Position numbers and translations under genes: made by a program. The notes under the pieces are model-generated. The model was not told the origin of the DNA, did no database searches, and was given only the letters and a program-made list of their open reading frames with translations. This document shows positions 8,880-18,117 of a DNA stretch of 64,000 nucleotides, piece after piece (the first letter of the stretch is position 1; each line of letters begins with the position of its first letter). Where the stretch lies: positions 103,418 to 167,417 of the forward strand of contig JACQZP010000036.1 in assembly GCA_016213825.1 (NCBI GenBank). Reading direction: 5' to 3'. Origin of the DNA: Acetobacterium woodii. Lineage in GTDB: Bacteria > Bacillota > Clostridia > Eubacteriales > Eubacteriaceae.

Positions 8880-9488
8880 ATGCCATTTGAAATCAACCCC
8901 CAAAGTAGCACTAAAATACCGGTAGAAATAAGCGAAAAGCTGTTTGCGGATATCAAGAAATATATCGATGACCATTATGTGGATGAACACTCGGTTTATG
9001 GACGAAATATTGAATTTGAACCCGATCTGCCCAAGTATAATCGGGTTCGCATGACTGCTCCGGTGGAAAAAATGGCGGAAAGCCAGCCCTTTATGCCGGC
9101 ACCGGCGGTACCAGTCAAAAGAAGCCTGGAAGATGTGGTGGGTCAATTGGATGACTCATTTTCAGAAATACTGCTGCGGCTGATTGACGAAAAGGGCATG
9201 ACCGATGTACAAACCTATAAAAAAGCCAATATTGACCGAAAGCTCTTTTCCAAGATCCGCAGTAAAAAGGATTATAATCCCAGTAAGGCCACGGCCATAG
9301 CCTTTGCCATTGCGCTGGAGCTGAATCTTGACGAGACCCATGATCTGTTGGGGCGGGCCGGCTACGCTCTGTCTCACAGCAACGAATTCGATCTGATTAT
9401 TGAGTATTTTATCACAGCCGGAAATTATAATATTTATGAGATCAACGAAGCTCTGTTCGCCTTTGACCAGGCCCTGTTGGGCGCCTGA
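8880..9488 (+). CDS. Uncharacterised protein with HTH-like C-terminal half, partner of VWA protein
   Basis: The protein has 202 residues. The N-terminal part is not recognised and includes a proline/alanine-rich linker (about 65-80). The C-terminal part (about 85-200) is helical; KKANIDRKLFSKIRSKKDYNPSKAT looks like a Cro/C1-type helix-turn-helix (residues about 118-142) and is followed by LNLDETHDLLGRAGYALS. Proteins of this type are often found beside VWA-domain genes, as here (77 bp to the next gene). It may be a DNA-binding regulator or an adaptor. The start has AGGAAGGA upstream. Confidence 0.55.
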   Translation: MPFEINPQSSTKIPVEISEKLFADIKKYIDDHYVDEHSVYGRNIEFEPDLPKYNRVRMTAPVEKMAESQPFMPAPAVPVKRSLEDVVGQLDDSFSEILLRLIDEKGMTDVQTYKKANIDRKLFSKIRSKKDYNPSKATAIAFAIALELNLDETHDLLGRAGYALSHSNEFDLIIEYFITAGNYNIYEINEALFAFDQALLGA

Positions 9489-9564
9489 TTGTCGTTTTGA
9501 AAGCGACCAACCGGCGGTCCAATCGTGTTATCCTTTAATTAACAAAGAAACGGAGGATAATACA

Positions 9565-10266
9565 ATGAATGCAAAAGAAACAAACACGGGCAAAACAAAA
9601 ACAGATAAAACAAGTAAAACGGAATTGGTCTTTATTCTGGATAAAAGCGGCTCGATGTCCGGTTTGGAAAGCGATACCATCGGCGGCTTCAACGCGATGC
9701 TTAAAAAACAACAGCAGGCAACCGGAGCGGCCCGGGTCACCACAGTGCTCTTTGACGATGGCTATGAAGTGCTTCATGATCGGTTGGATATTCAAGGGGT
9801 TGCTCCGATTACCGAAAACGACTATTATGTCGGGGGGTGCACCGCGCTGCTGGATGCCATCGGCAAGACCATCCACAAGATTATTAACGCCCAACGCTAT
9901 ACCCAAAAAGAGCATCGCTCCGATCAGGTTATTTTTGTCATCACCACCGACGGCTTGGAGAATGCCAGCCGGGAATATTCCTATGAAAAGATCAAGCGAC
10001 TGATTGAACTGGAGAAAACCCAGTACCACTGGGAATTTATTTTCCTGGGAGCCAATATCGACGCCATCGAAACCGCCGCCCGATTTGGCATCAGCGCCGA
10101 CCGAGCCGCTAATTATCATGCTGACGGTGTCGGCACCCGCTTAAACTATCGAGTAGTTAGCGATGCGGTTTGTGAAATGCGCGAGAGTAACCCGATCCCC
10201 GCCAATTGGAAGGCCAAAATTGATGAGGATTTTGAGCGACGGGAAAAAAATAGCAGCGTAGATTGA
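9565..10266 (+). CDS. VWA-domain protein with intact MIDAS motif
   Basis: The protein has 233 residues from the ATG at 9565 with CGGAGG upstream; a longer in-frame start at 9400 lies inside the preceding gene and lacks a ribosome site. The metal-ion-dependent adhesion site is complete: FILDKSGSMSG (D26, S28, S30), a threonine in GGCTALLDAIG and an aspartate in ITTDGLENAS. No signal peptide or membrane segment is seen, so it should act in the cytoplasm, probably in metal-dependent protein contacts. It is paired with the preceding HTH-like gene. The process it serves is unknown. Confidence 0.7.
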   Translation: MNAKETNTGKTKTDKTSKTELVFILDKSGSMSGLESDTIGGFNAMLKKQQQATGAARVTTVLFDDGYEVLHDRLDIQGVAPITENDYYVGGCTALLDAIGKTIHKIINAQRYTQKEHRSDQVIFVITTDGLENASREYSYEKIKRLIELEKTQYHWEFIFLGANIDAIETAARFGISADRAANYHADGVGTRLNYRVVSDAVCEMRESNPIPANWKAKIDEDFERREKNSSVD

Positions 10267-10310
10267 TGAAATTAATTGACGAGCGCAATCAATAAGAGGC
10301 CTAAACTGGC

Positions 10311-10360
10311 AACACCCCGTCAAACAGATGGTTCCATCTGTTTGACGGGGTGTTTTTTTA
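10311..10360 (+). terminator. Strong rho-independent terminator after the VWA gene
   Basis: Perfect 21-bp arms at 10311-10331 and 10334-10354 are followed by a T-run. The left side has no A-run, so it works for rightward transcription only. Confidence 0.92.
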
Positions 10361-10378
10361 ATCGGTTTAGGGATCCAC

Positions 10379-12028
10379 TTATAAATTTGCGAGTTTTTCC
10401 TGCATCACCGGGGTCAGCTGAACTACCAGCTCGGCATTATAGGAGCGATTTTCGGTTGGTAATCCGAAAATTTGCTGAGCGGCCAGCGCATAGGACCGGG
10501 ATACATCAGCAAAAGATCCTGGTTTAACAGCCGGATCCACATTGGTGGCCAAAATAGAAACGGTGTTATCACTGTTTTTCACAATTTCAATGGTTCGGAA
10601 TTGTTGAGGGAACTCCCGCAGCGACGAGGTTTCAACTTCCCAGAAGCCCAGCTCAGGGCGGGATTCATCTGGTGATTTGAGGGCGGTTACCATATTCAGA
10701 TGGCGATGGCCGCAAACCAGTAAAATAAGATTAGGATAGGTATGAAGCTTGGCGAGCAGATCAGTTTCGGTAACGGCCGCATCGTCGCTCCAGGTCATTA
10801 ACGCATTTAGTCCGGTGCTTTCAGGCGTGGCGCCAATGGGGATATGGGTGGCCAGAATCATCAGCTTGTCTTCAGCCTGACCCTGATCCAGTTCATTGAC
10901 AAGCCAATCATAGCGCTTTGCATCCAGTGAACCGCAGCCAGTCCCATGGGCGCCAACGGGATCATCATCGCTTTGGGTATTATCCAGAACAATCACCTTA
11001 AGCGGTACCTGTTCGTTTGGTTCGAATGAATAACAGGCGAATCCTTGGGCGGCATTTTCTTTGGTAAAGCCATGACCTTTGGGCTGAGAGGTCGTGTCAA
11101 AAAATTCACTGATCCATTCATTGCGAAGCAGTGAACGGCGGTTGGGATCGGCGGGAACTGTCGGGGCGCCAGCGGGAAAATCGGCCTCCGGACCCGCGCC
11201 AACAATGTTGCCATACTGGGTTGAACCATCCAGCGCACCCATGTAGTAGCCGCGGCTGTTAATCCCTTCGGTGCTGGTGAAGATATTTCCCAGATTAATG
11301 ATGGTATCGCCGACTAAGGTATTGCGAATGTAGTCATCCGGGGGAAACATGCCCATCCAGAAATGATCATGGTTACCGATTGCCTGATACCAGGGAATGC
11401 TTTTATCCAGACCAGCGGCCTGGTAGACATCCTGATAATCATTAAATGGTCCGGGAATAGGATCATCCTTGACACCGGAATCCGGGGTGATCAGCTGGCC
11501 GTCGAGCACATCAATAAACCAGCGCAGTTCATTGTGTTGGGTGCAGTTGCAGTCGTCACCAAGGGAAATACCAAAATTAAATGATTTTTTTTGGTGGAGG
11601 GCATTGATGGTTTGGACGGCGGCATCAAGCACATGGGTGGTATAAAGCATGATTCCCGAATAGCCGGAGATAACCCCCCATTTGTAACCATAAAAGGGCA
11701 CCTGGCCCGGGGATTCTTTATCAGTGAGATGAATATCCGTCATCGTAAAGAAATTAAGCAGTGACGTTGATTGTGCGATCTCGACCGCGTTATAGCTGGA
11801 ATCCATCAGATCCAGTCTTTTTTCATGGGGAATTCCCGGGCCATAGTTCCAGAGGCCATAGCCATGATCGGCATATCGGGTCAGTGCTTCAATCGGCGGT
11901 TTGGAAGAATTAGGTGGTACCGGAATGGGAACAATACTTCGCTCAGCGGTTGTGAAAACCTCAGCATCAATGGGGTAGCTGGGGTTGGCCGAGCCGCCGG
12001 TTAATGGGTCCGTAAATTTTTTGTCCAT
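10379..12028 (-). CDS. Calcineurin-like metallophosphoesterase (TIGR03768-like)
   Basis: The protein has 549 residues. Metal-binding motifs appear in order: MTDIHLTD (D98, H100), SLGDDCNC, GNHDHFW, ATHIP and GHRHLN, which together define the binuclear metallophosphoesterase fold. The first 90 residues are family-specific and lack a clear signal peptide or twin-arginine motif. It matches the long family described as TIGR03768 metallophosphoesterases, whose substrate is unknown. It stands alone on the minus strand, converging on the VWA gene. The start is ATG with GAGGAGC upstream. Confidence 0.8.
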   Translation of the reverse strand: MDKKFTDPLTGGSANPSYPIDAEVFTTAERSIVPIPVPPNSSKPPIEALTRYADHGYGLWNYGPGIPHEKRLDLMDSSYNAVEIAQSTSLLNFFTMTDIHLTDKESPGQVPFYGYKWGVISGYSGIMLYTTHVLDAAVQTINALHQKKSFNFGISLGDDCNCTQHNELRWFIDVLDGQLITPDSGVKDDPIPGPFNDYQDVYQAAGLDKSIPWYQAIGNHDHFWMGMFPPDDYIRNTLVGDTIINLGNIFTSTEGINSRGYYMGALDGSTQYGNIVGAGPEADFPAGAPTVPADPNRRSLLRNEWISEFFDTTSQPKGHGFTKENAAQGFACYSFEPNEQVPLKVIVLDNTQSDDDPVGAHGTGCGSLDAKRYDWLVNELDQGQAEDKLMILATHIPIGATPESTGLNALMTWSDDAAVTETDLLAKLHTYPNLILLVCGHRHLNMVTALKSPDESRPELGFWEVETSSLREFPQQFRTIEIVKNSDNTVSILATNVDPAVKPGSFADVSRSYALAAQQIFGLPTENRSYNAELVVQLTPVMQEKLANL

Positions 12029-12256
12029 TTTAAACGCTCCTCGTATAAGAAATTTTAATGGTCTTATTAGGATATAACAAGATCGATTCAGATAGATTCA
12101 GTTTAACATACTTTTCAGAAAAAGGTGAAATTTCATAGAGAAATATGAATATAAAGATAGATTTTGAATAATCGTTCATGAAAAGCGTAAAGCTGCAATT
12201 ATTGGGTAAGACCATAAAGATAAATCAAGTTGAAGCGAAACGAAGGGAGTAATTCA

Positions 12257-14251
12257 ATGGCAAACAAGTATGCAGCATTATTTCAGCCGACAAATATAGG
12301 TAAGCTTCAGATTAAAAACAAAATTTCAATGGCACCAATGGGGCCGATTGGATTTGCGGATGACAATGGTGCCTTTAATCAAAAAGGCCAGGATTATTAC
12401 GTCGAAAGAGCTAAAGGTGGCACCGGACTGATTATTACCGGGATCTGCAGTGTCGATCTGGAGACGGAGGATATGGCGAAGCCGGTCATCCCCTGCCCGA
12501 CGATCAATCCGCTGGCTTTTATTTATGCCGGAACCCAGATGAATGAGCGGATCCATGCCTATGGCGCAAAAACCATTCTGCAATTAACCGGAGGGTTGGG
12601 AAGAAGTGCTATTCCCGGATTTGTCAAAAAACATCTGGCGCCGTCCAAACAGGAAAATCGCTGGGACCCATGCATTATGCATCGCGAAATGACGGTTGAA
12701 GAAATAAATGATGTAATCAGAAATTTTGCGATGTCGGCTGGGGTGGAAAAAGCTGCCGGATTTGACGGGGTGGAAATTCATGCAGTTCATGAAGGCTACC
12801 TGCTGGATCAATTTGCGATTGCCTTCTTTAATAAACGAACCGACGACTTTGGCGGCAGTCTGGAAAACCGCTTACGATTTGCCACCGAAATTGTCAAGGC
12901 CATTAAAGGCGTCTGCGGAGCGGATTATCCGGTTACCCTGCGTTATAGTCTCAAGAGCTTTATGAAAGGTTTGCGGCAGGGGGCCTTGCCGGGAGAGGAC
13001 TTTGTTGAAGTTGGTAAAGACCTTGACGAAGGTATCGCAGCCGCCAAGTTATTGGTCGCCGCCGGATATGATGCCCTCAATGTTGATGCCGGAACCTATG
13101 ATTCCTGGTATTGGAATCATCCGCCGATGTATTTTAAAGAGGGCGGCATGTACCGGGAATTTGGCCGGATTCTGAAAAAAAATGTGGACGTACCGATTAT
13201 CCTGGCCGGGCGGATGGATGATCCGGAGATGGCCTGTGAAGCGATTGGGGATTCCTGCGATATTGTCAGTTATGGCCGGCCGCTGCTTTCAGATCCCTAC
13301 TATCCAGAAAAGGTCCGACAGGGAAAACTGGACGAAATACGACCTTGTTTGTCCTGTCATGAAGGCTGTCTGGGGCGGATTTCCCATGGACCACTGTGTT
13401 GTGCGGTAAACCCAGAAGTCGGCCGGGAAAAAATTTATGGGATTGTGCCGGCACCGCAAATGAAAACAGTACTTGTCATTGGCGGCGGACTGGCGGGGAT
13501 GGAAGTGGCCCGAGTCTGTGCCATCCGGGGGCATGCGGTAACCCTTTGCGAAAAGTCGGATCGCTTGGGTGGCAACCTGATTCCCGGATCAGTGCCGGAT
13601 TTTAAGCTTAATGACAAAAAGCTATTGGCCTGGTATGAACGGCAGCTGGAGCTGCTCCAGGTGATGGTTAAGAAAAATACCACAATGACGACAGAGAAGA
13701 TTGCCGGCCAGGGTGATGACATTGTCGTGGTAGCTACCGGATCCCGGCCAATCAGCGGGGATTTTGGTCAGGCCAGAGAAACCATTACCGCCAGCGATGC
13801 CCTGCTTGGCAAAAAGCCGCTGGGGCAAAAAGTAGTGATTATCGGCGGTGGTCTGGTGGGTTGCGAGACCGGATTATGGCTGGCCCAGCAAGGCAAGGAT
13901 GTGGCAATTGTGGAAATGGCGCCGGATATTGCCGGGGGACCACATGGCATGCCCTTTATGAATTACGATATGCTAAAAGATGAGTTGGCTTTCCATCAGG
14001 TAGAGCTGTATAAAAATGCCAAGGTTTCTCGAATGGATAAAGAACGCGTTTATCTCAAGACTGAAGCTGGCGAGGTTAAGCTTTTGGCAGATTCTGTTAT
14101 TGTCGCCGTTGGCTATGAGCCGGATGACAGCTTATATCATCAGATTAAAATAAACAGCAAGGTGCCGGTTTATAACGTCGGGGACTCCCGGCATGTCAAT
14201 AACATTATGTATGCCATTTGGGATGCCTACGAAATTGCCCGGGAATTGTAA
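12257..14251 (+). CDS. Old-yellow-enzyme family NADH:flavin oxidoreductase / 2-enoate reductase-like
   Basis: The protein has 664 residues from the ATG at 12257 (AAGGGAG upstream). The N-terminal TIM barrel (about 1-370) binds FMN and includes FDGVEIHAVHEGYLLDQF and RTDDFGGSLENR. Next is the iron-sulfur motif CLSCHEGCLGR with later CC, as in 2-enoate and 2,4-dienoyl-CoA reductases. The C-terminal part has two dinucleotide folds, VLVIGGGLAGMEVA and VVIIGGGLVGCETG, for FAD and NAD(P)H. Such enzymes reduce activated C=C bonds of enoates, bile acids or dienoyl compounds. In this organism a role in reducing unsaturated carboxylates is likely, but the substrate is not known. It is monocistronic. 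Confidence 0.85.
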   Translation: MANKYAALFQPTNIGKLQIKNKISMAPMGPIGFADDNGAFNQKGQDYYVERAKGGTGLIITGICSVDLETEDMAKPVIPCPTINPLAFIYAGTQMNERIHAYGAKTILQLTGGLGRSAIPGFVKKHLAPSKQENRWDPCIMHREMTVEEINDVIRNFAMSAGVEKAAGFDGVEIHAVHEGYLLDQFAIAFFNKRTDDFGGSLENRLRFATEIVKAIKGVCGADYPVTLRYSLKSFMKGLRQGALPGEDFVEVGKDLDEGIAAAKLLVAAGYDALNVDAGTYDSWYWNHPPMYFKEGGMYREFGRILKKNVDVPIILAGRMDDPEMACEAIGDSCDIVSYGRPLLSDPYYPEKVRQGKLDEIRPCLSCHEGCLGRISHGPLCCAVNPEVGREKIYGIVPAPQMKTVLVIGGGLAGMEVARVCAIRGHAVTLCEKSDRLGGNLIPGSVPDFKLNDKKLLAWYERQLELLQVMVKKNTTMTTEKIAGQGDDIVVVATGSRPISGDFGQARETITASDALLGKKPLGQKVVIIGGGLVGCETGLWLAQQGKDVAIVEMAPDIAGGPHGMPFMNYDMLKDELAFHQVELYKNAKVSRMDKERVYLKTEAGEVKLLADSVIVAVGYEPDDSLYHQIKINSKVPVYNVGDSRHVNNIMYAIWDAYEIAREL

Positions 14252-14281
14252 CACTTGAGGCAAATAAAGATTAAGGCAAAT

Positions 14282-14325
14282 AAAAATCGATGAAAGTACC
14301 GGTAAAAGTACTTTCATCGATTTTT
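14282..14325. terminator. Bidirectional terminator between the enoate-reductase gene and acoL
   Basis: Arms 14282-14299 and 14308-14325 are perfect complements flanked by A and T runs, so it can serve the rightward oxidoreductase gene and the leftward aco operon. Its right arm touches the acoL stop codon. Confidence 0.85.
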
Positions 14326-15710
14326 TATTTCCAGTGAATGGCCCGGTTTTCGGTCGCCAGGGCGGCTTCTTTGATGGCCTCGCCAACAGTCGGGTGAGCA
14401 TGAATGGTGGAGATGATTTCAGCAACCGTCGATTCCAGCCGTAATGCCAGAGCGCCTTCAACAATCAGATCAGTCGCTCGTGGCCCCAGAATATGGACAC
14501 CAACAATTTCCTTATATTTTTTATCGGAAATGATTTTGATCATGCCCTCGGTATCGCCCATGATCACCGATTTGCCGTTGGCAGCCAGTGGGAATCGACC
14601 GATGGAATAATCTTTTTCACTTCCCCGGATGTCTTCTTGAGTCAGACCAACACTGGCAAATTCCGGGGTCGTGTAGACGCAGGAGGGGTTGGTTTTTTCA
14701 TCGTAGTTGGCGGTGTGACCCATGGCGTTTTCCGCCGCAACTTCCCCTTGTTGGGAGGCAACATGGGCCAGCATGGTTTTTCCGAGACAATCCCCCACGG
14801 CATAAATATTCGCCACATTGGTCTGCATTTTCGAATTCACAATAATTCCTTTTTTGTCCGTTTCGATGGACGTGTTTTCCAGGGTAAGTCCCGCTAACTC
14901 AGCTTTTCGGCCAATGGCCACCAGCACCTTATCACCGGTAAGCTCGCTGATGGTTCCATTTTGGTTGATTTGAATCGTCATCTGGTTGTCTTCGGCCTTA
15001 ATTGATAATACCTGGGTGCCGGTCAAAATTTCAATCCCATCTCTTACCAGTTTTTTTCGTAACATATCCCCCAGTTCGCCGTCCATCAGGGGCAGAATAC
15101 CCGGCTGCATTTCGATGACGGTCACCCGGGACCCAAATTGATTGTAAACCGACGCCATTTCCACACCAATGACGCCGCCACCAATAATCAACAGATTTTC
15201 TGGCACCTGATCCAGCGACAAAGCGCCGGTGGAATCGATGCAGTTGGGATGATCAATGCCGGGAATGGGCGGCAGTGCCGGGACTGAACCGCTGGCAATA
15301 ATAATTTTGTCAGGCTGCAATTCAGCGGTTTTACCGGAAGCTTCCGTGATCAGTAAGACCGTATCATTTAAGAATTGGGCCGAGCCGCTGATAATAGTGA
15401 CGCCGTTGGCGTTAAGGAGTCCCTTCACCCCGCCGGCCAGTTTGGTGCTGATTTTATTTTTGTGGGTTTGAATCTTTTTCCAATCATAGCCTACTTCAGG
15501 AATAAGCAGGCCAATCGTAGCAGCATTTTTAGCCTCGGTCAGCACTTCGGCGGAATGCAGCAGCGCCTTGGTGGGAATACACCCGACATTCAAGCAGGTG
15601 CCCCCCAGTTTTTCTCGTTCAATCAAGGTTACCTGAGCGCCCAACTGAGCGGTGCGGATGGCCGCCACGTAACCACCGGGGCCGCCACCGATTACGGCAA
15701 TATGTGTCAT
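14325..15710 (-). CDS. acoL: Dihydrolipoamide dehydrogenase, E3 of acetoin dehydrogenase
   Basis: The protein has 461 residues, starting at 15710 (MTHIAVIGGG) with AAGGTG eight bases upstream; the in-frame ATG at 15728 lacks good spacing. It has the FAD fold AVIGGGPGGYVAA, the redox-active disulfide GGTCLNVGCIPTK, the NAD fold LLIIGGGVIGVEMAS and the C-terminal HAHPTVGE motif of the catalytic base. It reoxidises the lipoyl arm of AcoC, passing electrons to NAD+. It is the last gene of acoABCL. Confidence 0.9.
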   Translation of the reverse strand: MTHIAVIGGGPGGYVAAIRTAQLGAQVTLIEREKLGGTCLNVGCIPTKALLHSAEVLTEAKNAATIGLLIPEVGYDWKKIQTHKNKISTKLAGGVKGLLNANGVTIISGSAQFLNDTVLLITEASGKTAELQPDKIIIASGSVPALPPIPGIDHPNCIDSTGALSLDQVPENLLIIGGGVIGVEMASVYNQFGSRVTVIEMQPGILPLMDGELGDMLRKKLVRDGIEILTGTQVLSIKAEDNQMTIQINQNGTISELTGDKVLVAIGRKAELAGLTLENTSIETDKKGIIVNSKMQTNVANIYAVGDCLGKTMLAHVASQQGEVAAENAMGHTANYDEKTNPSCVYTTPEFASVGLTQEDIRGSEKDYSIGRFPLAANGKSVIMGDTEGMIKIISDKKYKEIVGVHILGPRATDLIVEGALALRLESTVAEIISTIHAHPTVGEAIKEAALATENRAIHWK

Positions 15711-15733
15711 GATTTCACCTTCTTTCATAATAC

Positions 15734-17047
15734 TTAAACCAATAGCAGGGCGGGGTTTTCAAGATACTCCGCCAGGCGTTGCAAGAACTGGGCGGCCAAA
15801 GCCCCATCAATGATCCGATGGTCAGCAGTGAGACTCAGGTTCATCAGCGGTCGGATGACAATCTGGCCACCAATAACAACCGGGGTATCGATCATGGCAT
15901 CAATGCCCAAGATAGCCAGTTCCGGCTGATTGATAATCGGCGAGAAGGCGGTGATTCCATAGGCGCCCAGATTGGTCAGGGTAAAGGTTCCCCCAACCAG
16001 ATCGTCCATATTGGTCCGGCCGGCCTTGGCATCGGCAATGAGGGTTTCCGTTTCAGCTGCAATCTGAGACAGCGATTTGAGATCGCAGTTCTTGACGTTG
16101 GGAACCAGCAGCCCGGAGTCCAGTCCAATCGCCAGCCCGATGTGGGCATGCGGGTGAAGCACCAGGGTATCATCAATCAGGCTGCCATTAATATGCGGGA
16201 ATTCCAGCAGCGTCTGGGCGCTTATTTTCATGATAATATGGTTAAAGGTCAGTTTGAGACCGCGTCTTTCAAATTCTGGTTTTAGCTTTGTCCGGAATTC
16301 TTTCATCGCTGTGGCATCAACCGGACGGGTATAAGTGACCCGCGGCGAGGTACTCCAGCTTTCGCTCATCCGTTTGGAAATGGTTTTGCGCATGCCTTTA
16401 AGGAGGATCACTTCCGGTGCAGCTGCAGCTGCTGAGGTCTCGCTTATCTGTGCGGCCACATCTTTTTTCATAATGCGACCATCGACGGTTAAGGTATTCA
16501 AATCAATGCCAGATTCTTCGGCCATTTTTTTAGCAACTGGGGAAACCGCAATTTTCTTGTTGGATTTTTCAACTGACGTATAATTATTGACATCGTCAAC
16601 GGTGATGCTGCCTTTGCTGCCGGTACCGGTTATTAATCCAAGATCAAGGCCTTTTTCTTTGGCCAGTTTTTTAGCTAGCGGTGAAGCATTAATCCGACCG
16701 CCAGCAGCTTTGGCCGGTGCGGCTGTTGCCAGAACAGTCTCAACAACAACGTCGGCCTGCACTTCATCAGGCGCGCCGCCGCCTGTTAACAGAGCGGAAA
16801 TATCTTCATTGGCCTCACCAACGATGGCGATGGGTTCCAAACAGGTAATGGGGATTCCCTCGGCACCGATTATTTTCAGTAAGATCCCGGCTTTGGGCGA
16901 TTCAAATTCATTGGTTAACTTGTCCGTTTCTATTTCACACAGGATATCACCTTCAGAAATCGGGTCGCCTTCAGCGACGTTCCAGCTTGCAATGGTACCT
17001 TCTGTCATCGTCAGCCCGAACTTGGGCATGACAATTAGTTCTGCCAT
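15734..17047 (-). CDS. acoC: Dihydrolipoamide acetyltransferase, E2 of acetoin dehydrogenase
   Basis: The protein has 437 residues from the ATG at 17047 (TAGGAGG upstream). The lipoyl domain (about 1-80) carries the lipoylated lysine in EIETDKLTN. Two peripheral subunit-binding domains follow, RINASPLAKKLAKEKGLDLG and KIAVSPVAKKMAEESGIDLN, instead of the usual one. The C-terminal acyltransferase domain (about 210-437) ends in the catalytic TADHRIIDG. It transfers the acetyl group from acetoin cleavage to CoA. A 10-bp hairpin lies in the gap to acoB. Confidence 0.9.
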   Translation of the reverse strand: MAELIVMPKFGLTMTEGTIASWNVAEGDPISEGDILCEIETDKLTNEFESPKAGILLKIIGAEGIPITCLEPIAIVGEANEDISALLTGGGAPDEVQADVVVETVLATAAPAKAAGGRINASPLAKKLAKEKGLDLGLITGTGSKGSITVDDVNNYTSVEKSNKKIAVSPVAKKMAEESGIDLNTLTVDGRIMKKDVAAQISETSAAAAAPEVILLKGMRKTISKRMSESWSTSPRVTYTRPVDATAMKEFRTKLKPEFERRGLKLTFNHIIMKISAQTLLEFPHINGSLIDDTLVLHPHAHIGLAIGLDSGLLVPNVKNCDLKSLSQIAAETETLIADAKAGRTNMDDLVGGTFTLTNLGAYGITAFSPIINQPELAILGIDAMIDTPVVIGGQIVIRPLMNLSLTADHRIIDGALAAQFLQRLAEYLENPALLLV

Positions 17048-17072
17048 AAATAACCTCCTAGTTTTCTTATCC

Positions 17073-17105
17073 AACCGTAACCCCGCTAAGAGCAAGGTTA
17101 CGGTT
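17073..17105 (-). promoter_or_regulatory. Intercistronic hairpin between acoB and acoC
   Basis: AACCGTAACC (17073-17082) and GGTTACGGTT (17096-17105) are perfect 10-bp arms in the 95-bp acoB-acoC gap. There is no U-run, so it is more likely an mRNA processing or stability element than a terminator. Confidence 0.55.
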
Positions 17106-17142
17106 GCGTTTAAATACTTATTGAATCAGCTTTCTTGAGCGA

Positions 17143-18117
17143 CTAAGCCATCATGCCCTTAACGGCATTGTAGATATCCAGATCATTTGGAAGAACAAAG
17201 TTTTCCAGATTGGGTGCGAAAGGAATGGGGGTATCCAGGGCATTGACTCTTACGATCGGTGCATCCAGATTGAAGAAACAGGATTCGGAAATCATGGCCG
17301 CCAGTTCTCCGGCAAAGCTGCCGCGTTTGACTTCTTCGGTAGCAATAACCACCCGGGTTGTTTTTTCAACGGATTTAAAGATCATCTCTTTATCCAGCGG
17401 ATAAAGGGTTCGGGGATCAATAATCTCAACAGAAATCCCTTCTTGTTCGAGTTTCGCAGCCGCTTTAAGGGCCTCATGAACCATTTTTCCGGTGGCCACC
17501 ACGGTGACATCGGTTCCTTCCCGTTTGATATCGCCGACACCCAGTTTGATCGGGGTGATGACATCGTCCACAGCTCCTTTCATGCCATACATCGCTTTAT
17601 GCTCAACAAACATTACCGGATCTTCGTCATCGATAGCACTGAGCATCAGACCCAGGGCATCCTGAGGCGTCGAGGGATAAACAACCTTTAATCCGGGAAC
17701 ATGGGTTAACCAGGCTTCTAAAGACTGAGAATGCTGAGCGGCCGCGCTCACACCACCGCCACCGGGCAAGCGCACCACCATTGGAACAGAGATATTCCCA
17801 CCAAACATATAACGCATTTTGGCAGCCTGATTCACCAATTGGTCCATCCCGACGGTTAAGAAGTCGATAAACATCAGCTCGGCAATGGGGCGCAGGCCGG
17901 TGGCCGCTGAACCCACGGCACAACCAATAATAACCCCTTCGGAAATGGGTGTATCCCGGACCCGTTTATCACCAAATTCATCGAAAAGACCGGCAGTAAC
18001 ACCGAAACAGCCTCCAAAGGCACCGACATCTTCGCCAAATATACATACATTCTCATCTTCAAGCATTCTAATGCGCATTCCTTCACGAATCGCTTCACCA
18101 TATGTCATTTGTTTCAT
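17143..18117 (-). CDS. acoB: Acetoin dehydrogenase E1 beta subunit
   Basis: The protein has 324 residues, the family's usual length. It has the TPP-dependent E1 beta features EDVGAFGGCFGVT near residue 29, LPGGGGVSAAAQHSQS and the C-terminal transketolase domain with IDPRTLYPLD. With AcoA it forms the thiamine diphosphate-dependent enzyme that cleaves acetoin to acetaldehyde and an acetyl group bound on the lipoyl arm. The start overlaps the acoA stop by 4 bp. Confidence 0.92.
   Translation of the reverse strand: MKQMTYGEAIREGMRIRMLEDENVCIFGEDVGAFGGCFGVTAGLFDEFGDKRVRDTPISEGVIIGCAVGSAATGLRPIAELMFIDFLTVGMDQLVNQAAKMRYMFGGNISVPMVVRLPGGGGVSAAAQHSQSLEAWLTHVPGLKVVYPSTPQDALGLMLSAIDDEDPVMFVEHKAMYGMKGAVDDVITPIKLGVGDIKREGTDVTVVATGKMVHEALKAAAKLEQEGISVEIIDPRTLYPLDKEMIFKSVEKTTRVVIATEEVKRGSFAGELAAMISESCFFNLDAPIVRVNALDTPIPFAPNLENFVLPNDLDIYNAVKGMMA

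Noticed and set aside
12230..12256. TTG-initiated extension of the enoate reductase
   Set aside because: The ATG at 12257 has a good ribosome site and fits the family N-terminus.
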